A DNA stretch of 64,000 bases from Rhynchopus sp. YZ270_cl-10 (GCA_964035575.1 OZ037839.1:1625220-1689219), one strand, 5' to 3'; shown: positions 25,907 to 35,890, numbered from the stretch's first letter. Translations and numbers: made by a program. The notes: generated by a model not told the origin, from the sequence alone.

Positions 25907-27451
25907 ATGGAACTGTGTGTGCAGGGATATGATGATGAAACCAAATTCGTGATTGAGGTGGGTGAGAAGGACACAACGGAGACGATGCGGCAGAAGGTGG
26001 CGTCTGCAACAGGGTTGTGCGAAGACAGCTTCCGCATGGGCTTCGGAGGGAAGGAGGAAGGAGAGGACATCACAGAACTGAGTGCTGGAGACACAGTCGT
26101 GTTGACGAAAACTACTAAGTACGCATCTCTTGAAGCACTTCGTGCCTTGGGTGAGACAGACATTTCCGAAGCGAGGTTGGCGACTGTGAGGGATCCTGAG
26201 GTGGCTTCTCTGCTTCTTCAGGCGGAGGTTGCGACTGTTATTCCGAACTACTTCTTGGCGCAAGCATCGTTTACGAGACTTGATCTCTCTGCTGTGTCTG
26301 GTGTGACGCGAATTGAGCAAGGCTTCCTCTACAGGTGTGCGTCGGTGGAAACCGTTGACTTGTCGGGATTGTGCAACGTTACGCACATCTGGTGTAACTT
26401 TCTCTCTGAATGCACATCGTTGACAAGCCTTGACGTGTCAGGGGTCACTGGTGTGACGGTGATGGGGACCTCCTTCCTCAAAGGAAGTGGCGTCACAAAT
26501 CTTGACTTATCGGAGATGACGAGTGTGACGAAGGTTGGTGACTACTTCCTGTACCACTGCGTGTCGTTGGAAAGTCTTGACATCTCAGGATGGCGCAGAG
26601 TCACGCACATTCAGAACAACTTCCTCGAGAAATGCACCTCGTTGGCAACCATTGATTTATCAGCTTTTTGCAGTGTCACGAAGATCGGCACCTATTTTCT
26701 CTTCAACTGCTCGTCGTTGACCACCATCAGCTTTTCAGGGATGACGAATGTGACGGACATTGGGAACGGCTTTTGTTCGTCCTGCAAGTCGTTGGAAGCG
26801 ATTGACTTGACAGCACTGCACAGGGTTGTGAAGGTGGGTTACGGCTTTCTTTGGAGGTGCACCTCGCTGGGAAGTATCGACCTTTCAGCTTTCGGCAGTG
26901 TCGCAGTCATGGGTTCCGCGTTTCTTAGTCACTGTTCATCATTGAAAACAGTTGATTTATCAGTGTTGTGCAGCATAACACATATTGAGCGCGGCTGGAC
27001 GCAAGAGTGCTCCGCGTTGACAACAGCAGACTTATCAGGAATGAGCAATGTTACGCAGATAAATGCAGATTTCCTGCGAGAGTGCATATCCTTGACTACG
27101 CTGGACATGTCAGGTTTTGGCAGGGACACAGTGATCCAGGACGACTTCCTGCTCAACTGCAACGCACTCACAACAGTCGTCTTGCCAGGCAACATCGACA
27201 TTGACGAGATGTTGTCTCTCCCGAATGGAGACCCTAGAATGAGCACCTACAAGGAGGCCTTCTATGTACGTGTGCGTGAGATTTACGCAAGGTTTACGGA
27301 ACAGTTCGAAGATGTGCGGATAGAAGCTTTTGAGGTAGTACGAACAGACGTGTCTGGAAGTGCAAGACAATGTATTGCATTGAAAGCAGGACAACAACGA
27401 GAGAAGGGTTTGATGCAAGCAGAAGAGGAGGACAAGCAGGAGGATTTGTAG
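25907..27451 (+). CDS. Ubl-LRR protein, full-length (family copy C, reference)
   Basis: This encodes 514 residues. Residues 1-70 align with ubiquitin along their length (MELCVQ for MQIFVK, DTTETMRQKV for DTIENVKAKI, FGGKEEGED for FAGKQLEDG) but lack a C-terminal Gly-Gly, so it is a built-in Ubl domain, not a modifier. Residues about 72-111 form a helical linker (LRALGETDI, EARLATV, LLLQAEVATVIP). Twelve LRRs of 24-25 residues follow, with the pattern SLxxxDLSxxxxVTxIGxxFLxxC, the BspA/TpLRR (LRR_5) type, then a cap (VVLPGNIDIDE). The tail is helical (YVRVREIYARF, EQFEDVRIEAFE) and ends in a short acidic extension. No signal peptide or membrane segment is seen, so a cytosolic binding protein is likely. 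Function unknown; the variable xxFLxx residues suggest ligand recognition. Confidence 0.92.
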   Translation: MELCVQGYDDETKFVIEVGEKDTTETMRQKVASATGLCEDSFRMGFGGKEEGEDITELSAGDTVVLTKTTKYASLEALRALGETDISEARLATVRDPEVASLLLQAEVATVIPNYFLAQASFTRLDLSAVSGVTRIEQGFLYRCASVETVDLSGLCNVTHIWCNFLSECTSLTSLDVSGVTGVTVMGTSFLKGSGVTNLDLSEMTSVTKVGDYFLYHCVSLESLDISGWRRVTHIQNNFLEKCTSLATIDLSAFCSVTKIGTYFLFNCSSLTTISFSGMTNVTDIGNGFCSSCKSLEAIDLTALHRVVKVGYGFLWRCTSLGSIDLSAFGSVAVMGSAFLSHCSSLKTVDLSVLCSITHIERGWTQECSALTTADLSGMSNVTQINADFLRECISLTTLDMSGFGRDTVIQDDFLLNCNALTTVVLPGNIDIDEMLSLPNGDPRMSTYKEAFYVRVREIYARFTEQFEDVRIEAFEVVRTDVSGSARQCIALKAGQQREKGLMQAEEEDKQEDL

Positions 27452-27684
27452 ACAGCAGGATTGGGTTTGGGGCAGGACAAGCAGGAGCAGGGCAACACAA
27501 CGTTGCACTTCAGCTGCTACTTTATAATAAAAAAGTGGAGCACACTCTAAGGTGGCTGCACTAATACAACCAAGTTTGCAAGAAGGAGAAAACATTTCAA
27601 GGAAACTCAAGAGCACCACCCACCCACCCACCCGCGCTGTTTGCACTTTGAACCTCTGAGGCGGCACATGTGGAAGCGACATCT
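27452..27684. other. Spacer with (CCCA)n
   Basis: This spacer is partly like the downstream flanks of other family members. A short CCCA run lies at about 27608-27630. No gene is seen. Confidence 0.5.
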
Positions 27685-27955
27685 CACACCACGAAGGTGA
27701 CGGAAATCGGGAGCTGCTTTTGTAGGGCCTGCACCTCGTTGGAAACGATTGACTTGTCAGCACTGCACAGGGTTGTGAAGGCAGGTAACGACTTTCTTTG
27801 GAGGTGCACCTCGCTGGGAAGTATTGACCTTTCAGCTTTCGGCAGTACCACAAGCGTTGGGTTCGGCTTTATTATTGACTGCTCATCACTGAAAACAGTT
27901 GATTTATCAGTGTTGCGCGGCCTCATAAACATTATCCACGTCTGGATGAGATCCT
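27685..27955 (+). pseudogene. LRR family fragment (repeats 7-10)
   Basis: This is an isolated fragment of about 270 bp matching the middle of the Ubl-LRR genes: the end of LRR7 (EIGSCFCRAC), LRR8, LRR9 and the start of LRR10 (VDLSVLRG). It has no Ubl domain, linker or tail, and runs into T- and G-rich unrelated sequence after 27960. An open frame from 27670 covers it, but no acceptor or proper start is visible. It is probably a relic of recombination. Confidence 0.8.
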
Positions 27956-28762
27956 CCACTCAGCGGAGGATATTTCCTTCAGGGGTGTTTTATTTTTTTT
28001 TTGGGGGGGGCGTTTTTAAAACCAGGGTATTAGGGTGCAATCCAAATGAACAAGATAAAACAAAAAAGCTTGCGTTTCTTTTATCGAACAGATTTTATTC
28101 TCCGACCCGTACCCAAAACGTAAACACCACTTTGAATCAGAAATAATATTTTCTTTTCTTTTTTCTTCCACACGCGCTTGGTTTTTGTGTTTCATTAATT
28201 ATTATCAAAAAGCTTTCGACGCAAAACGTTTCCCCATGTATTGCACGGGAAACAATATATATGACAAACAGGTGCAGGGTGGTTCCGTGCATATCATAGA
28301 ACCCGGCACCTTGTGTGTCTTCCAAAAACCAAAAGCGTTGTGTGTGAAGTTTTGAAGGAAGGAAAAATAAAATTTTTTGACAAAAACTGGGTTTTCTGGG
28401 TTTCTCTCCTGGGTGACGAAAACTAGTGTTTCTGGAGAAAACCTCCACCGTTGACGGACAGTCACCTGAACCTAGCCCCACGTCTGCCAGCAACACCCAC
28501 AGACAGAGCCTGATGCAGGAGGTGTGGGTGTGGCATCAGTGGTTGAGGTGCCACCATTGTCCGAGGGGCTCTTCACACTCGTCAAGGGGGACGGGACGTC
28601 GCATCTCGTTGAGTTGTGTTGTTGATGGTGGGGTGGAGGGGAAGGGGCAGTACTATGTTCTTGTCTCGCAGGGAGATGGTCACCGTTTATCTCACGGTAG
28701 TCTCAAAGCGTTGTTTCCCTTTGGTTCAATCCTGATTAGTGAGGGCGTAGTGTGATCTGGTG
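27956..28762. other. Spacer before the ankyrin gene
   Basis: This stretch has homopolymer T and G runs near 27990-28010 and AT-rich sequence to about 28380. From 28430 to 28760 the base composition is more coding-like and one frame is open for 109 codons, but I recognise no domain and no acceptor. An old gene fragment is possible. Confidence 0.45.
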
Positions 28763-28797
28763 CAACTTTCTCACCCTTTATTTGTGTACATTTTCAG
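28763..28797 (+). promoter_or_regulatory. Pyrimidine tract and acceptor of the ankyrin gene
   Basis: A T/C-rich tract ends in TTTTCAG at 28797, 19 bases before ATG 28817. The TTTTCAGGAGAACTCACAAC around the AG is also present inside each ankyrin repeat unit, so the acceptor seems to be derived from coding repeat sequence. Confidence 0.6.
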
Positions 28798-28816
28798 GAG
28801 AACTCACAACACAACA

Positions 28817-31180
28817 ATGATGAAGTTGGTCGCAACTGTGAAGAAATTGTTCAAAGCAGGTGCGGATGTACGTGACACAGATGCGCAAGGAAACACGTGT
28901 CTTATCCGTGCAGCGTATCAGGGACACACCGATACTGTGCGCTATCTTGTTAGCTTGCCGGAGGTGGACCTGAATCACGAAGGCAGCTACAACTACACTG
29001 CGTTGCACTTTGCTGTGGACAGAAAACATGCAGACGTGGTGCAGGTGCTCATTGATGCAGGGGCAGACATTGACACAAAGAATGATAAAGGACGCTCGCC
29101 TCTGCACTTTGCTAGCTTTTCAGGAGAAGTCACGAATATGAAGATGTTGGTCGAGGCAGGTGCGGATGTACGTGCCACAGACTACGATGGCAACACGTGT
29201 CTCATCCGTGCAGCGTATTTTGGACACACCGATGCTGTGCGCTATCTTCTGAGCTTGCCGGAGGTGGACCTGAATCACCAAGGCAGCCACAACTACACTG
29301 CGTTGCACCAGGCTGTACAGGAAAAACATGTAGACGTGGTGCAGGTGCTCATTGATGCAGGGGCAGACACTGAGACAAGGAATGATGAAGGACACTCGCC
29401 TCTGCACTTGGCTAGCTTTTCAGGAGAACTCACAACTGTGAAGATGTTGGTCGAGGCAGGTGCGGATGTGCGTGTCACAGAAGCCGAAGGAAACACGTGT
29501 CTCATCCGTGCAGCGTATCAGGGACACACCGATACTGTGCGTTATCTTGTTAGCTTGCCGGAGGTGGACCTGAATCACCAAGGCAGCTACAACTACACTG
29601 CGTTGCACCATGCTGTACAGGAAAAACATGCAGACGTGGTGCAGGTGCTCATTGATGCAGGGGCAGACATTGAGACAAAGAATGATGACGGACGCTCGCC
29701 TCTGCATGTGGCTAGCTTTTCAGGAGAACTCACAACTGTGAAGATGTTGGTCAAAGCAGGTGCGGATGTACGTGCCACAGACGCCGAAGGAAACACGTGT
29801 CTTATCCTTGCAGCGTGTTGTGGACACACCGATACTGTGCGCTATCTTGTTAGCTTGCCGGAGGTGGACCTGAATCACGAAGGCAACAGGAACAGCACTG
29901 CGTTGCACCATGCTGTACGGGAAAAACATGCCGACGTGGTGCAGGTGCTCATTGATGCAGGGGCAGACATTGACACAAAGAATGATGACGGACGCTCGCC
30001 TCTGCACGTGGCTAGCTTTTCAGGAGAACTCACAACTGTGAAAATGTTGGTCGAGGCAGGTGCGGATGTACGTGCCACAGACGCCGAAGGAAACACGTGT
30101 CTCATCCGTGCAGCGTATTTTGGACACACCGATGCTGTGCGCTATCTTGTGAGCTTGCTGGAGATGGCCCTGAATCACGAAGGCAGCAGGAACAGCACTG
30201 CGTTGCACCGTGCTGTGGTAAGAAATCATGCAGACGTGGTGCAGGTGCTCATTGATGCAGGGGCAGACACTGAGACATGGAATGATGAAGGACACTCGCC
30301 TCTGCACTTGGCTAGCTTTTCAGGAGAACTCACAACTGTGAAGATATTGGTCGAGGCAGGTGCGGATGTACGTGCCACAGACGCCGAAGGAAACACGTGT
30401 CTTATCCGTGCAGCGTATCAGGGACACACCGATACTGTGCGCTATCTTGTTAGCTTGCCGGAGGTGGACCTGAAGCACCAAGGCAGCAGGAACAGCACTG
30501 CGTTGCACTTTGCCGTACAGGAAAAACATGCAGACGTGGTGCAGGTGCTCATTGATGCAGGGGCAGACATTGAGACAAGGAATGATGACGGGCACTCGCC
30601 TCTGCACGTGGCTAGCATTTTAGGAGAACTCACAACTGTGAAGATGTTGGTCAAAGCAGGTGCGGATGTACGTGCCACAGACACCAGAAGAGACACGTGT
30701 CTTCTCCTTGCAGCGTGTCATGGACACATCGATACTGTGCGCTATCTCGTTAGCTTGCCGGAGGTGGACCTGAAGCACGAAGGCAGCTACAACCACACTG
30801 CGTTGCACTTTGCTGTGGACAGAAAACATGCAGACGTGGTGCAGGTGCTCATTGATGCAGGGGCAGACACTGAGACATGGAATGATGAAGGACACTCGCC
30901 TCTGCACTTGGCTAGCTTTTCAGGAGAACTCACAACTGTGAAGATATTGGTCGAGGCAGGTGCGGATGTACGTGCCACAGACGCCGAAGGAAACACGTGT
31001 CTTATCCGTGCAGCGTATCAGGGACACACCGATACTGTGCGCTATCTTGTTAGCTTGCCGGAGGTGGACCTGAAGCACGAAGGCAGCTACAACCACACTG
31101 CGTTGCACTTTGCTGTGGACAGAAAACATGCAGACGTGGTGCAGGTGCTCATTGATGCAGGGGCAGACACTGAGCGTTAG
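28817..31180 (+). CDS. Ankyrin repeat protein, about 23 repeats
   Basis: This encodes 787 residues made almost wholly of ankyrin repeats. The motifs GHTDTVRYLVSL, TALHxAVxxKHADVVQVLI and SPLHxASFSGELTTVKMLV recur in turn. Three ankyrin repeats form one 100-residue (300-bp) unit, and these follow each other about 7.7 times with very high DNA identity, so the array has grown recently by tandem duplication. No Ubl domain, signal peptide or enzyme domain is seen. The start follows the acceptor; MM at 28817 is preferred over the upstream ATG at 28760. The frame stops inside a unit (GADTER), and the next bases look like a decayed continuation, so the C-terminus may be secondarily shortened. Ankyrin stacks bind other proteins; the partner is unknown. 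Confidence 0.92.
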   Translation: MMKLVATVKKLFKAGADVRDTDAQGNTCLIRAAYQGHTDTVRYLVSLPEVDLNHEGSYNYTALHFAVDRKHADVVQVLIDAGADIDTKNDKGRSPLHFASFSGEVTNMKMLVEAGADVRATDYDGNTCLIRAAYFGHTDAVRYLLSLPEVDLNHQGSHNYTALHQAVQEKHVDVVQVLIDAGADTETRNDEGHSPLHLASFSGELTTVKMLVEAGADVRVTEAEGNTCLIRAAYQGHTDTVRYLVSLPEVDLNHQGSYNYTALHHAVQEKHADVVQVLIDAGADIETKNDDGRSPLHVASFSGELTTVKMLVKAGADVRATDAEGNTCLILAACCGHTDTVRYLVSLPEVDLNHEGNRNSTALHHAVREKHADVVQVLIDAGADIDTKNDDGRSPLHVASFSGELTTVKMLVEAGADVRATDAEGNTCLIRAAYFGHTDAVRYLVSLLEMALNHEGSRNSTALHRAVVRNHADVVQVLIDAGADTETWNDEGHSPLHLASFSGELTTVKILVEAGADVRATDAEGNTCLIRAAYQGHTDTVRYLVSLPEVDLKHQGSRNSTALHFAVQEKHADVVQVLIDAGADIETRNDDGHSPLHVASILGELTTVKMLVKAGADVRATDTRRDTCLLLAACHGHIDTVRYLVSLPEVDLKHEGSYNHTALHFAVDRKHADVVQVLIDAGADTETWNDEGHSPLHLASFSGELTTVKILVEAGADVRATDAEGNTCLIRAAYQGHTDTVRYLVSLPEVDLKHEGSYNHTALHFAVDRKHADVVQVLIDAGADTER
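28855..31180 (+). repeat. 300-bp coding tandem repeat
   Basis: The unit start (GCAGGTGCGGATGT) recurs at about 300-bp steps from 28857 to 30957. Units differ mainly at a few codons, including the residue pair after RAAY or LAAC and the words after NLNH or DLKH. Confidence 0.9.
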
Positions 31181-31442
31181 AACAATGCCGGACATTCTCC
31201 TTAAGTTGCGCCATTCTTGTGTGCAGCTTCGTTGGAGTTGTCTTTTCATTCCTGTAAACTGAGTTTCCTTTAGGATCCCTTCAGGAGCATGCCTACCTAC
31301 CTTTACGGTCGACAATGCATTGTTCCGCATGGTGCTGCTGTTGGATGCAGACAGAATGAGAGTTTTTGATTAAGTCGAGAAAGGCAAAAGGTCCGCCCCC
31401 CATTGCCCCTGCCGCTACTGCGCTCCTGGAGCGCTACTTAGT
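31181..31442. other. Decayed repeat end and spacer
   Basis: The first 30 bases after the ankyrin stop resemble the interior of the 300-bp unit but are diverged. The rest has no recognised gene. A GCGCTCC/GGAGCGC palindrome lies near 31420. Confidence 0.5.
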
Positions 31443-31724
31443 TTGCTGCAAGCACAAGAGGACAAAAAAGAGGAACAAAAAGAGGATTTGGAGAGTTGGG
31501 GGCAGCATAAACAGGAGCAGGACAAGCTGGATGAACAGAGGGGTTTGGGGGGTTTGGTGTTTTGTGTGAACACTTCGCTGAACCTATTGAACTGCATTTT
31601 TGGATTCACTTTTGAGCTGGGGTGGAATATTTGGCAGGTTTGGTGCACAACTCTGACAAGACGGAGTGTCCCACCACTTTTTGTGAAAAACGTGTCAGTC
31701 CAGGGTCTTTTCTACCACACATAG
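31443..31724 (+). pseudogene. 3' end fragment of an LRR family gene
   Basis: From 31446 the sequence matches the charged tail extension and downstream flank of the family (QAQEDKKEEQKEDLE, GQHKQEQDKLDEQR), as in the copies at 22620 and 36082. Nothing of the LRR region remains. The following flank to 31827 is nearly the same as that between 37560 and 37881, so the pair arose by one duplication. Confidence 0.75.
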
Positions 31725-31752
31725 TTAAGTGAAAAACAAACAAGAAAGCTAT

Positions 31753-31806
31753 TTTGTTGTATCTTGCCTCCCCTCCTCCTCCTTCTCAACACTTTCCCCA
31801 CAACAG
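31753..31806 (+). promoter_or_regulatory. Polypyrimidine tract and 3' splice acceptor
   Basis: The family tract ends in ACAG at 31806, 21 bases before ATG 31828. Confidence 0.7.
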
Positions 31807-31827
31807 AGCAACACTTCACTCGAAACA

Positions 31828-33183
31828 ATGGAACTGTGTGTGCAGGGATATGATGATGAAACCAAATTCGTGATTGAGGTGGGTGAGAAGGACACAACGG
31901 AGACGATGCGGCAGAAGGTGGCGTCTGCAACAGGGTTGTGCGAAGACAGCTTCCGCATGGGCTTCGGAGGGAAGGAGGAAGGAGAGGACATCACAGAACT
32001 GAGTGCTGGAGACACAGTCGTGTTGACGAAAACTACTAAGTACCTATCTGTTGAGGAACTTCGTGCCTTGGGTGAGACAGACATTTCCGAAGCGAGGTTG
32101 GCGACTGTGAAGGATCCTGAGGTGGCTTCTCTGCTTCTTCAGGCGGAGGTTGCGACTGTTATTCCGACCTCGTTCTTGATCGAAGCATCGTTTACGAGAC
32201 TTGATCTCTCTGCTGTGTCTGGTGTGACGCGAATTGAGCAAGGCTTCCTCTACGGGTGTGCGTCGGTGGAAACCGTTGACTTGTCGGGATTGTGCAACGT
32301 TACGCACATCGGGTGTAACTTTCTCTCTGAATGCACATCGTTGACAAGCCTTGACGTGTCAGGGTTCACTGGTGTGACGGTGATAGGGAACGCGTTCCTC
32401 CATGAAAGTGGCGTCACAGCGCTTGACTTATCCGCGATGACGAGCGTGACGAAGGTTGGTGACTACTTCCTGTACCACTGCGTGTCGTTGCAAAGTCTTG
32501 ACATCTCAGGATGGCGCAGAGTCACGCACATTCAGAACAACTTCCTCGAGAAATGCACCTCGTTGGCAACGATTGATTTATCAGCTTTTTGCAGTGTCAC
32601 GAAGATCGGCACCGCCTTTCTCTTCAACTGCAAGTCGTTGACCACCATCAGCTTTTCAGGGATGACGAATGTGACGGACATTGGGCACAGCTTTTGTAGG
32701 ATCTGCACCTCGTTGGAAACGATTGACTTATCTGCACTGCACAGGGTTGTGAAGGTGGGTTTCGGCTTTCTTTGGAGGTGCACCTCGCTGGGAAGTGTCG
32801 ACCTTTCAGCTTTCGGCAGCGCCACACACGTTGGCCACGGCTTTCTTAGTCACTGTTCATCATTGAAAACAGTTGATTTATCAGTGTTGCGCACCATCAA
32901 GCGCATTGAGCCAAGCTGGATACAAGGGTGCTCCGCGTTGACAACAGCAGACTTATCAGGACTGAGCAATGTTCAGCAGATTGGTGAACATTTCCTGCAA
33001 GGGTGCACATCGTTGACCACGCTGGACATATCAGGTATAGGGGAGACGATGATCGGCGACGACTTCCTGCGCAACTTACCTAGCAACATCGACATTCGCG
33101 AGACGTCAAAAGAGGACCACAGCATGCTGCAGCGTGCCCCTGTACCCATGTGTGTGTGCGTGTTATGTGAGCGCAAGGGGTAG
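31828..33183 (+). CDS. Ubl-LRR protein with altered tail (family copy G)
   Basis: This encodes 451 residues. The Ubl domain, linker and LRRs 1-11 are complete and close to the copy at 25907. LRR12 is shortened (TTLDISGIGETMIG) and the cap is reduced to SNIDIRE. The usual helical tail is then replaced by about 35 unrelated residues ending in CVCVLCERKG. Just after the stop, at about 33200, sequence matching the normal tail (SGDARQCIALKAG) resumes in another frame, so the tail was lost by a local rearrangement. Variable residues include TS..IE at repeat 1, GC..SE at repeat 3 and DY..YH at repeat 5; repeats 5 and 6 are identical in choice to those of the 25907 copy, which suggests gene conversion. 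Confidence 0.88.
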   Translation: MELCVQGYDDETKFVIEVGEKDTTETMRQKVASATGLCEDSFRMGFGGKEEGEDITELSAGDTVVLTKTTKYLSVEELRALGETDISEARLATVKDPEVASLLLQAEVATVIPTSFLIEASFTRLDLSAVSGVTRIEQGFLYGCASVETVDLSGLCNVTHIGCNFLSECTSLTSLDVSGFTGVTVIGNAFLHESGVTALDLSAMTSVTKVGDYFLYHCVSLQSLDISGWRRVTHIQNNFLEKCTSLATIDLSAFCSVTKIGTAFLFNCKSLTTISFSGMTNVTDIGHSFCRICTSLETIDLSALHRVVKVGFGFLWRCTSLGSVDLSAFGSATHVGHGFLSHCSSLKTVDLSVLRTIKRIEPSWIQGCSALTTADLSGLSNVQQIGEHFLQGCTSLTTLDISGIGETMIGDDFLRNLPSNIDIRETSKEDHSMLQRAPVPMCVCVLCERKG

Positions 33184-34286
33184 AACCCTTTCAGGCAGCA
33201 CGACAAGACGTGTCTGGAGATGCAAGACAATGTATTGCATTGAAAGCAGGACAAGAAGGAGAAGGGATTGATGCAAGCACAAGAGGGCGACTACAAAAAA
33301 GCTGCTTCAGAGGGTATTGTGCAGGACAAACAGGACCTGGACGAGCAGGACAAGCAGGAGGATTAGGAGGATATGGTGCGGGGCAAACAGGAGCAGGACG
33401 AACGGGTTTGGTGCAGGACTGAGAGGAGCTGGGCAGGCAGGAGTATTTGGAGGGATTGGTTAGCAGAAGGCATTTCATGAGCATTTGGAGGGTTTGGTGA
33501 TTTGTGTGAAGAACACTTCGGTGAAAATATGGAACTCTATTTTTGGATACACCTGTGAGCTCTTGGGGGTAGGGGAATCGAAGCAACGCGTATGACGTGG
33601 GTACGTACCAACTAAACAATAACGGGGTGAAGAACGGGATTTTTATTGCTCTCTTTTTGTGAGAAGGCTGCAAAACTAACCAAAATATAATTTGTTCAGC
33701 CTTTTCGATTGATTTTATTTTTATTAGGACAAATACTTTGTGGTAAATGATTAAAACATCTGAGACTTGTCGTTTATTCCCTTACCCTATTATTGTGCAC
33801 TCACCTCATTTCTGTACTTCAGGCTAAGGGTTTTTCCCCTTTTGACATCCTTTTCTGGACGTTGTGGGGGTACAAAAAAAAACGCGAAGCAACGCGAAGC
33901 AACGCGAAGCAACGCGAAGCAACGCGAAGCAACGCGAAGCAACGCGAAGCAACGCGTATGACGTGGGTAGCGTACCCACTGCACAAAAGACGAGAAGGGG
34001 TTTATATATTTGTGTTCCTGTCTATCTGATACACAAACAGGATGTGGCCGATATTTGTTTGGATTGGTAGCTTTCCGTATACACTGCTGCCAAGCCTCTG
34101 TAGGTGCATATCCTGTGAGACAGAGATTCTGAGAGAAAGGGAAAGGAAGAATAAAGCGTTTGTATTTTGTGTATTCCGTAACCAAAAAAAACTGAAGTAG
34201 AAGGTACCAAATGTTCACACGAACATCAATTTGACGACAATTCACCCACCATCTAAAGGGAAATCACTGAAGATGTCCACTTTCAT
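33184..34286. other. Spacer with decayed tail and a 10-bp array
   Basis: The first 250 bases carry the displaced family tail and a Gly/Gln-rich extension in a broken frame. AT-rich sequence without a gene follows to 33880. A 10-bp array lies at 33881-33950. The remainder to 34286 shows no recognisable gene. Confidence 0.6.
33881..33956. repeat. (AACGCGAAGC)n, 7 copies
   Basis: Seven perfect 10-bp units end in AACGCG and run into ATGACGTGGGTA. The same junction, one unit followed by ATGACGTGGGTA, occurs alone at about 33579-33609. That single copy may be the unexpanded ancestor of the array. Confidence 0.95.
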
Positions 34287-34339
34287 TTTGTTGTATCTTG
34301 CCCCCCTCCTCCTCCTTCTCAACACTTACCCCACAACAG
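34287..34339 (+). promoter_or_regulatory. Polypyrimidine tract and 3' splice acceptor
   Basis: The family tract ends in ACAG at 34339, 21 bases before ATG 34361. The flank further upstream is unlike that of the other copies. Confidence 0.7.
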
Positions 34340-34360
34340 AGCAACACTTCACTCGAAACA

Positions 34361-35890
34361 ATGGAACTGTGTGTGCAGGGATATGATGATGAAACCAAAT
34401 TCGTGATTGAGGTGGGTGAGAACGACACAACGGAGACGATGCGGCAGAAGGTGGCGTCTGCAACAGGGTTGTGCGAAGACAGCTTCCGCATGGGCTTCGG
34501 AGGGAAGGAGGAAGGAGAGGACATCACAGAACTGAGTGCTGGAGACACAGTCGTGTTGACGAAAACTACTAAGTACCTATCTGTTGAGCAACTTCGTGCC
34601 TTGGGTGAGACAGACATTTCCGAAGCGAGGTTGGCGACTGTGACGGATCCTGAGGTGGCTTCTCTGCTTCTTCAGGCGGAGGTTGCGACTGTTATTCCGT
34701 ACGAGTTCTTGAGCAGATCATCGTTTACGAGACTTGATTTCTCTGCTGTGTCTGGTGTGACGCGAATTGAGGACCGCTTCCTCTACGGGTGTGCGTCGGT
34801 GGAAACCGTTGACTTGTCGGGATTGTGCAATGTTACGCATATTGGGGATGAGTGTCTCTCTCACTGTACATCGTTGAGAAGCCTTGACGTGTCAGGGTTT
34901 ACTGGTGTGACGGTGATCGGGAAGGCGTTCCTCCAAGGAAGTGGCGTTACAAAGCTTGACTTATCCGCGATGATGAGTGTGACGAAGGTTGGTAGAAGCT
35001 TTCTTTTCCAGTGCAAATCGTTGGATAGTCTTGACATCTCAGGATGGCGCAGAGTCACGCACATTGAGAACGGCTTCCTCACGAACTGCACCTCGTTGGC
35101 AACCATTGATTTATCAGCTTTTTGCAGTGTCACGAAGATCGACTCACAATTTCTCTTGAACTGCTCGTCGTTGACCACCATCAGCTTTTCAGGGATGACC
35201 AATGTGACGGAAATCGGGAACGAATTTTGTACGGACTGCACCTCGTTGGAAACGATTGACTTGACAGCACTGCACAGGGTTGTGAAGGTGGGGGACGACT
35301 TTCTTTGGGGCTGCACCTCGCTGGGAAGTATCGACCTCTCAGCTTTTGGGAGTACCACAGGCGTTGGGCACAGCTTTCTTTTTCAGTGTTCATCATTAAC
35401 AACAGTTGATTTATCAGTGTTGCGCAGCATCACACACATTGAGCCAAGGTGGGTGGAAGGGTGCTCCGCGTTGACAACAGCAGACTTATCAGGAATGAGC
35501 AATGTTCAGCAGATTGATGACCATTTCCTGCAAGGGTGCACATCCTTGACCACGTTGGACATGTCAGGTTTTGGCAGGAACACAGAGATACAACACTACT
35601 TCCTGCACAACTGCAACGCACTCACAACAGTCATCTTGCCAGGCAACATCGACATTGACGACATCTCCATCCCGTATGAATCTGGTTTTGCCAGAAGCGA
35701 GGCCTTCTACGAACGTGTGCATGAGATTTACGCAAGGTTTACGGAAGACTTCGAAGATGTGCGGATAGAAGCTTTTGAGGCAGTACGAACAGACGTGTCT
35801 GGAAGTGCAAGACAATGTATTGCATTGAAAGCAGGACATAGATTTGCTGGTGTGCGTTGTGTTTGTGATGCTACTTTGGGGGTTCTTTGA
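34361..35890 (+). CDS. Ubl-LRR protein, full-length (family copy H)
   Basis: This encodes 509 residues with the Ubl domain, linker, all 12 LRRs, cap and helical tail. It differs from the reference copy mostly at the xxFLxx positions: YE..SR in repeat 1, DR in repeat 2, GDEC in repeat 3, RS..FQ in repeat 5, EN-G in repeat 6 and SQ..LN in repeat 7. The cap and first part of the tail are also distinct (IDDISIPYESGFARSEAFYERVHE), resembling the copy at 46143-46770 rather than its neighbours. After IALKAG the end is unique (HRFAGVRC). This copy looks intact. Confidence 0.92.
   Translation: MELCVQGYDDETKFVIEVGENDTTETMRQKVASATGLCEDSFRMGFGGKEEGEDITELSAGDTVVLTKTTKYLSVEQLRALGETDISEARLATVTDPEVASLLLQAEVATVIPYEFLSRSSFTRLDFSAVSGVTRIEDRFLYGCASVETVDLSGLCNVTHIGDECLSHCTSLRSLDVSGFTGVTVIGKAFLQGSGVTKLDLSAMMSVTKVGRSFLFQCKSLDSLDISGWRRVTHIENGFLTNCTSLATIDLSAFCSVTKIDSQFLLNCSSLTTISFSGMTNVTEIGNEFCTDCTSLETIDLTALHRVVKVGDDFLWGCTSLGSIDLSAFGSTTGVGHSFLFQCSSLTTVDLSVLRSITHIEPRWVEGCSALTTADLSGMSNVQQIDDHFLQGCTSLTTLDMSGFGRNTEIQHYFLHNCNALTTVILPGNIDIDDISIPYESGFARSEAFYERVHEIYARFTEDFEDVRIEAFEAVRTDVSGSARQCIALKAGHRFAGVRCVCDATLGVL

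Noticed and set aside
28426-28755. A 109-codon frame before the ankyrin gene
   Set aside because: There is no acceptor or domain, and it overlaps the probable leader region; kept only as a note in the spacer entry.
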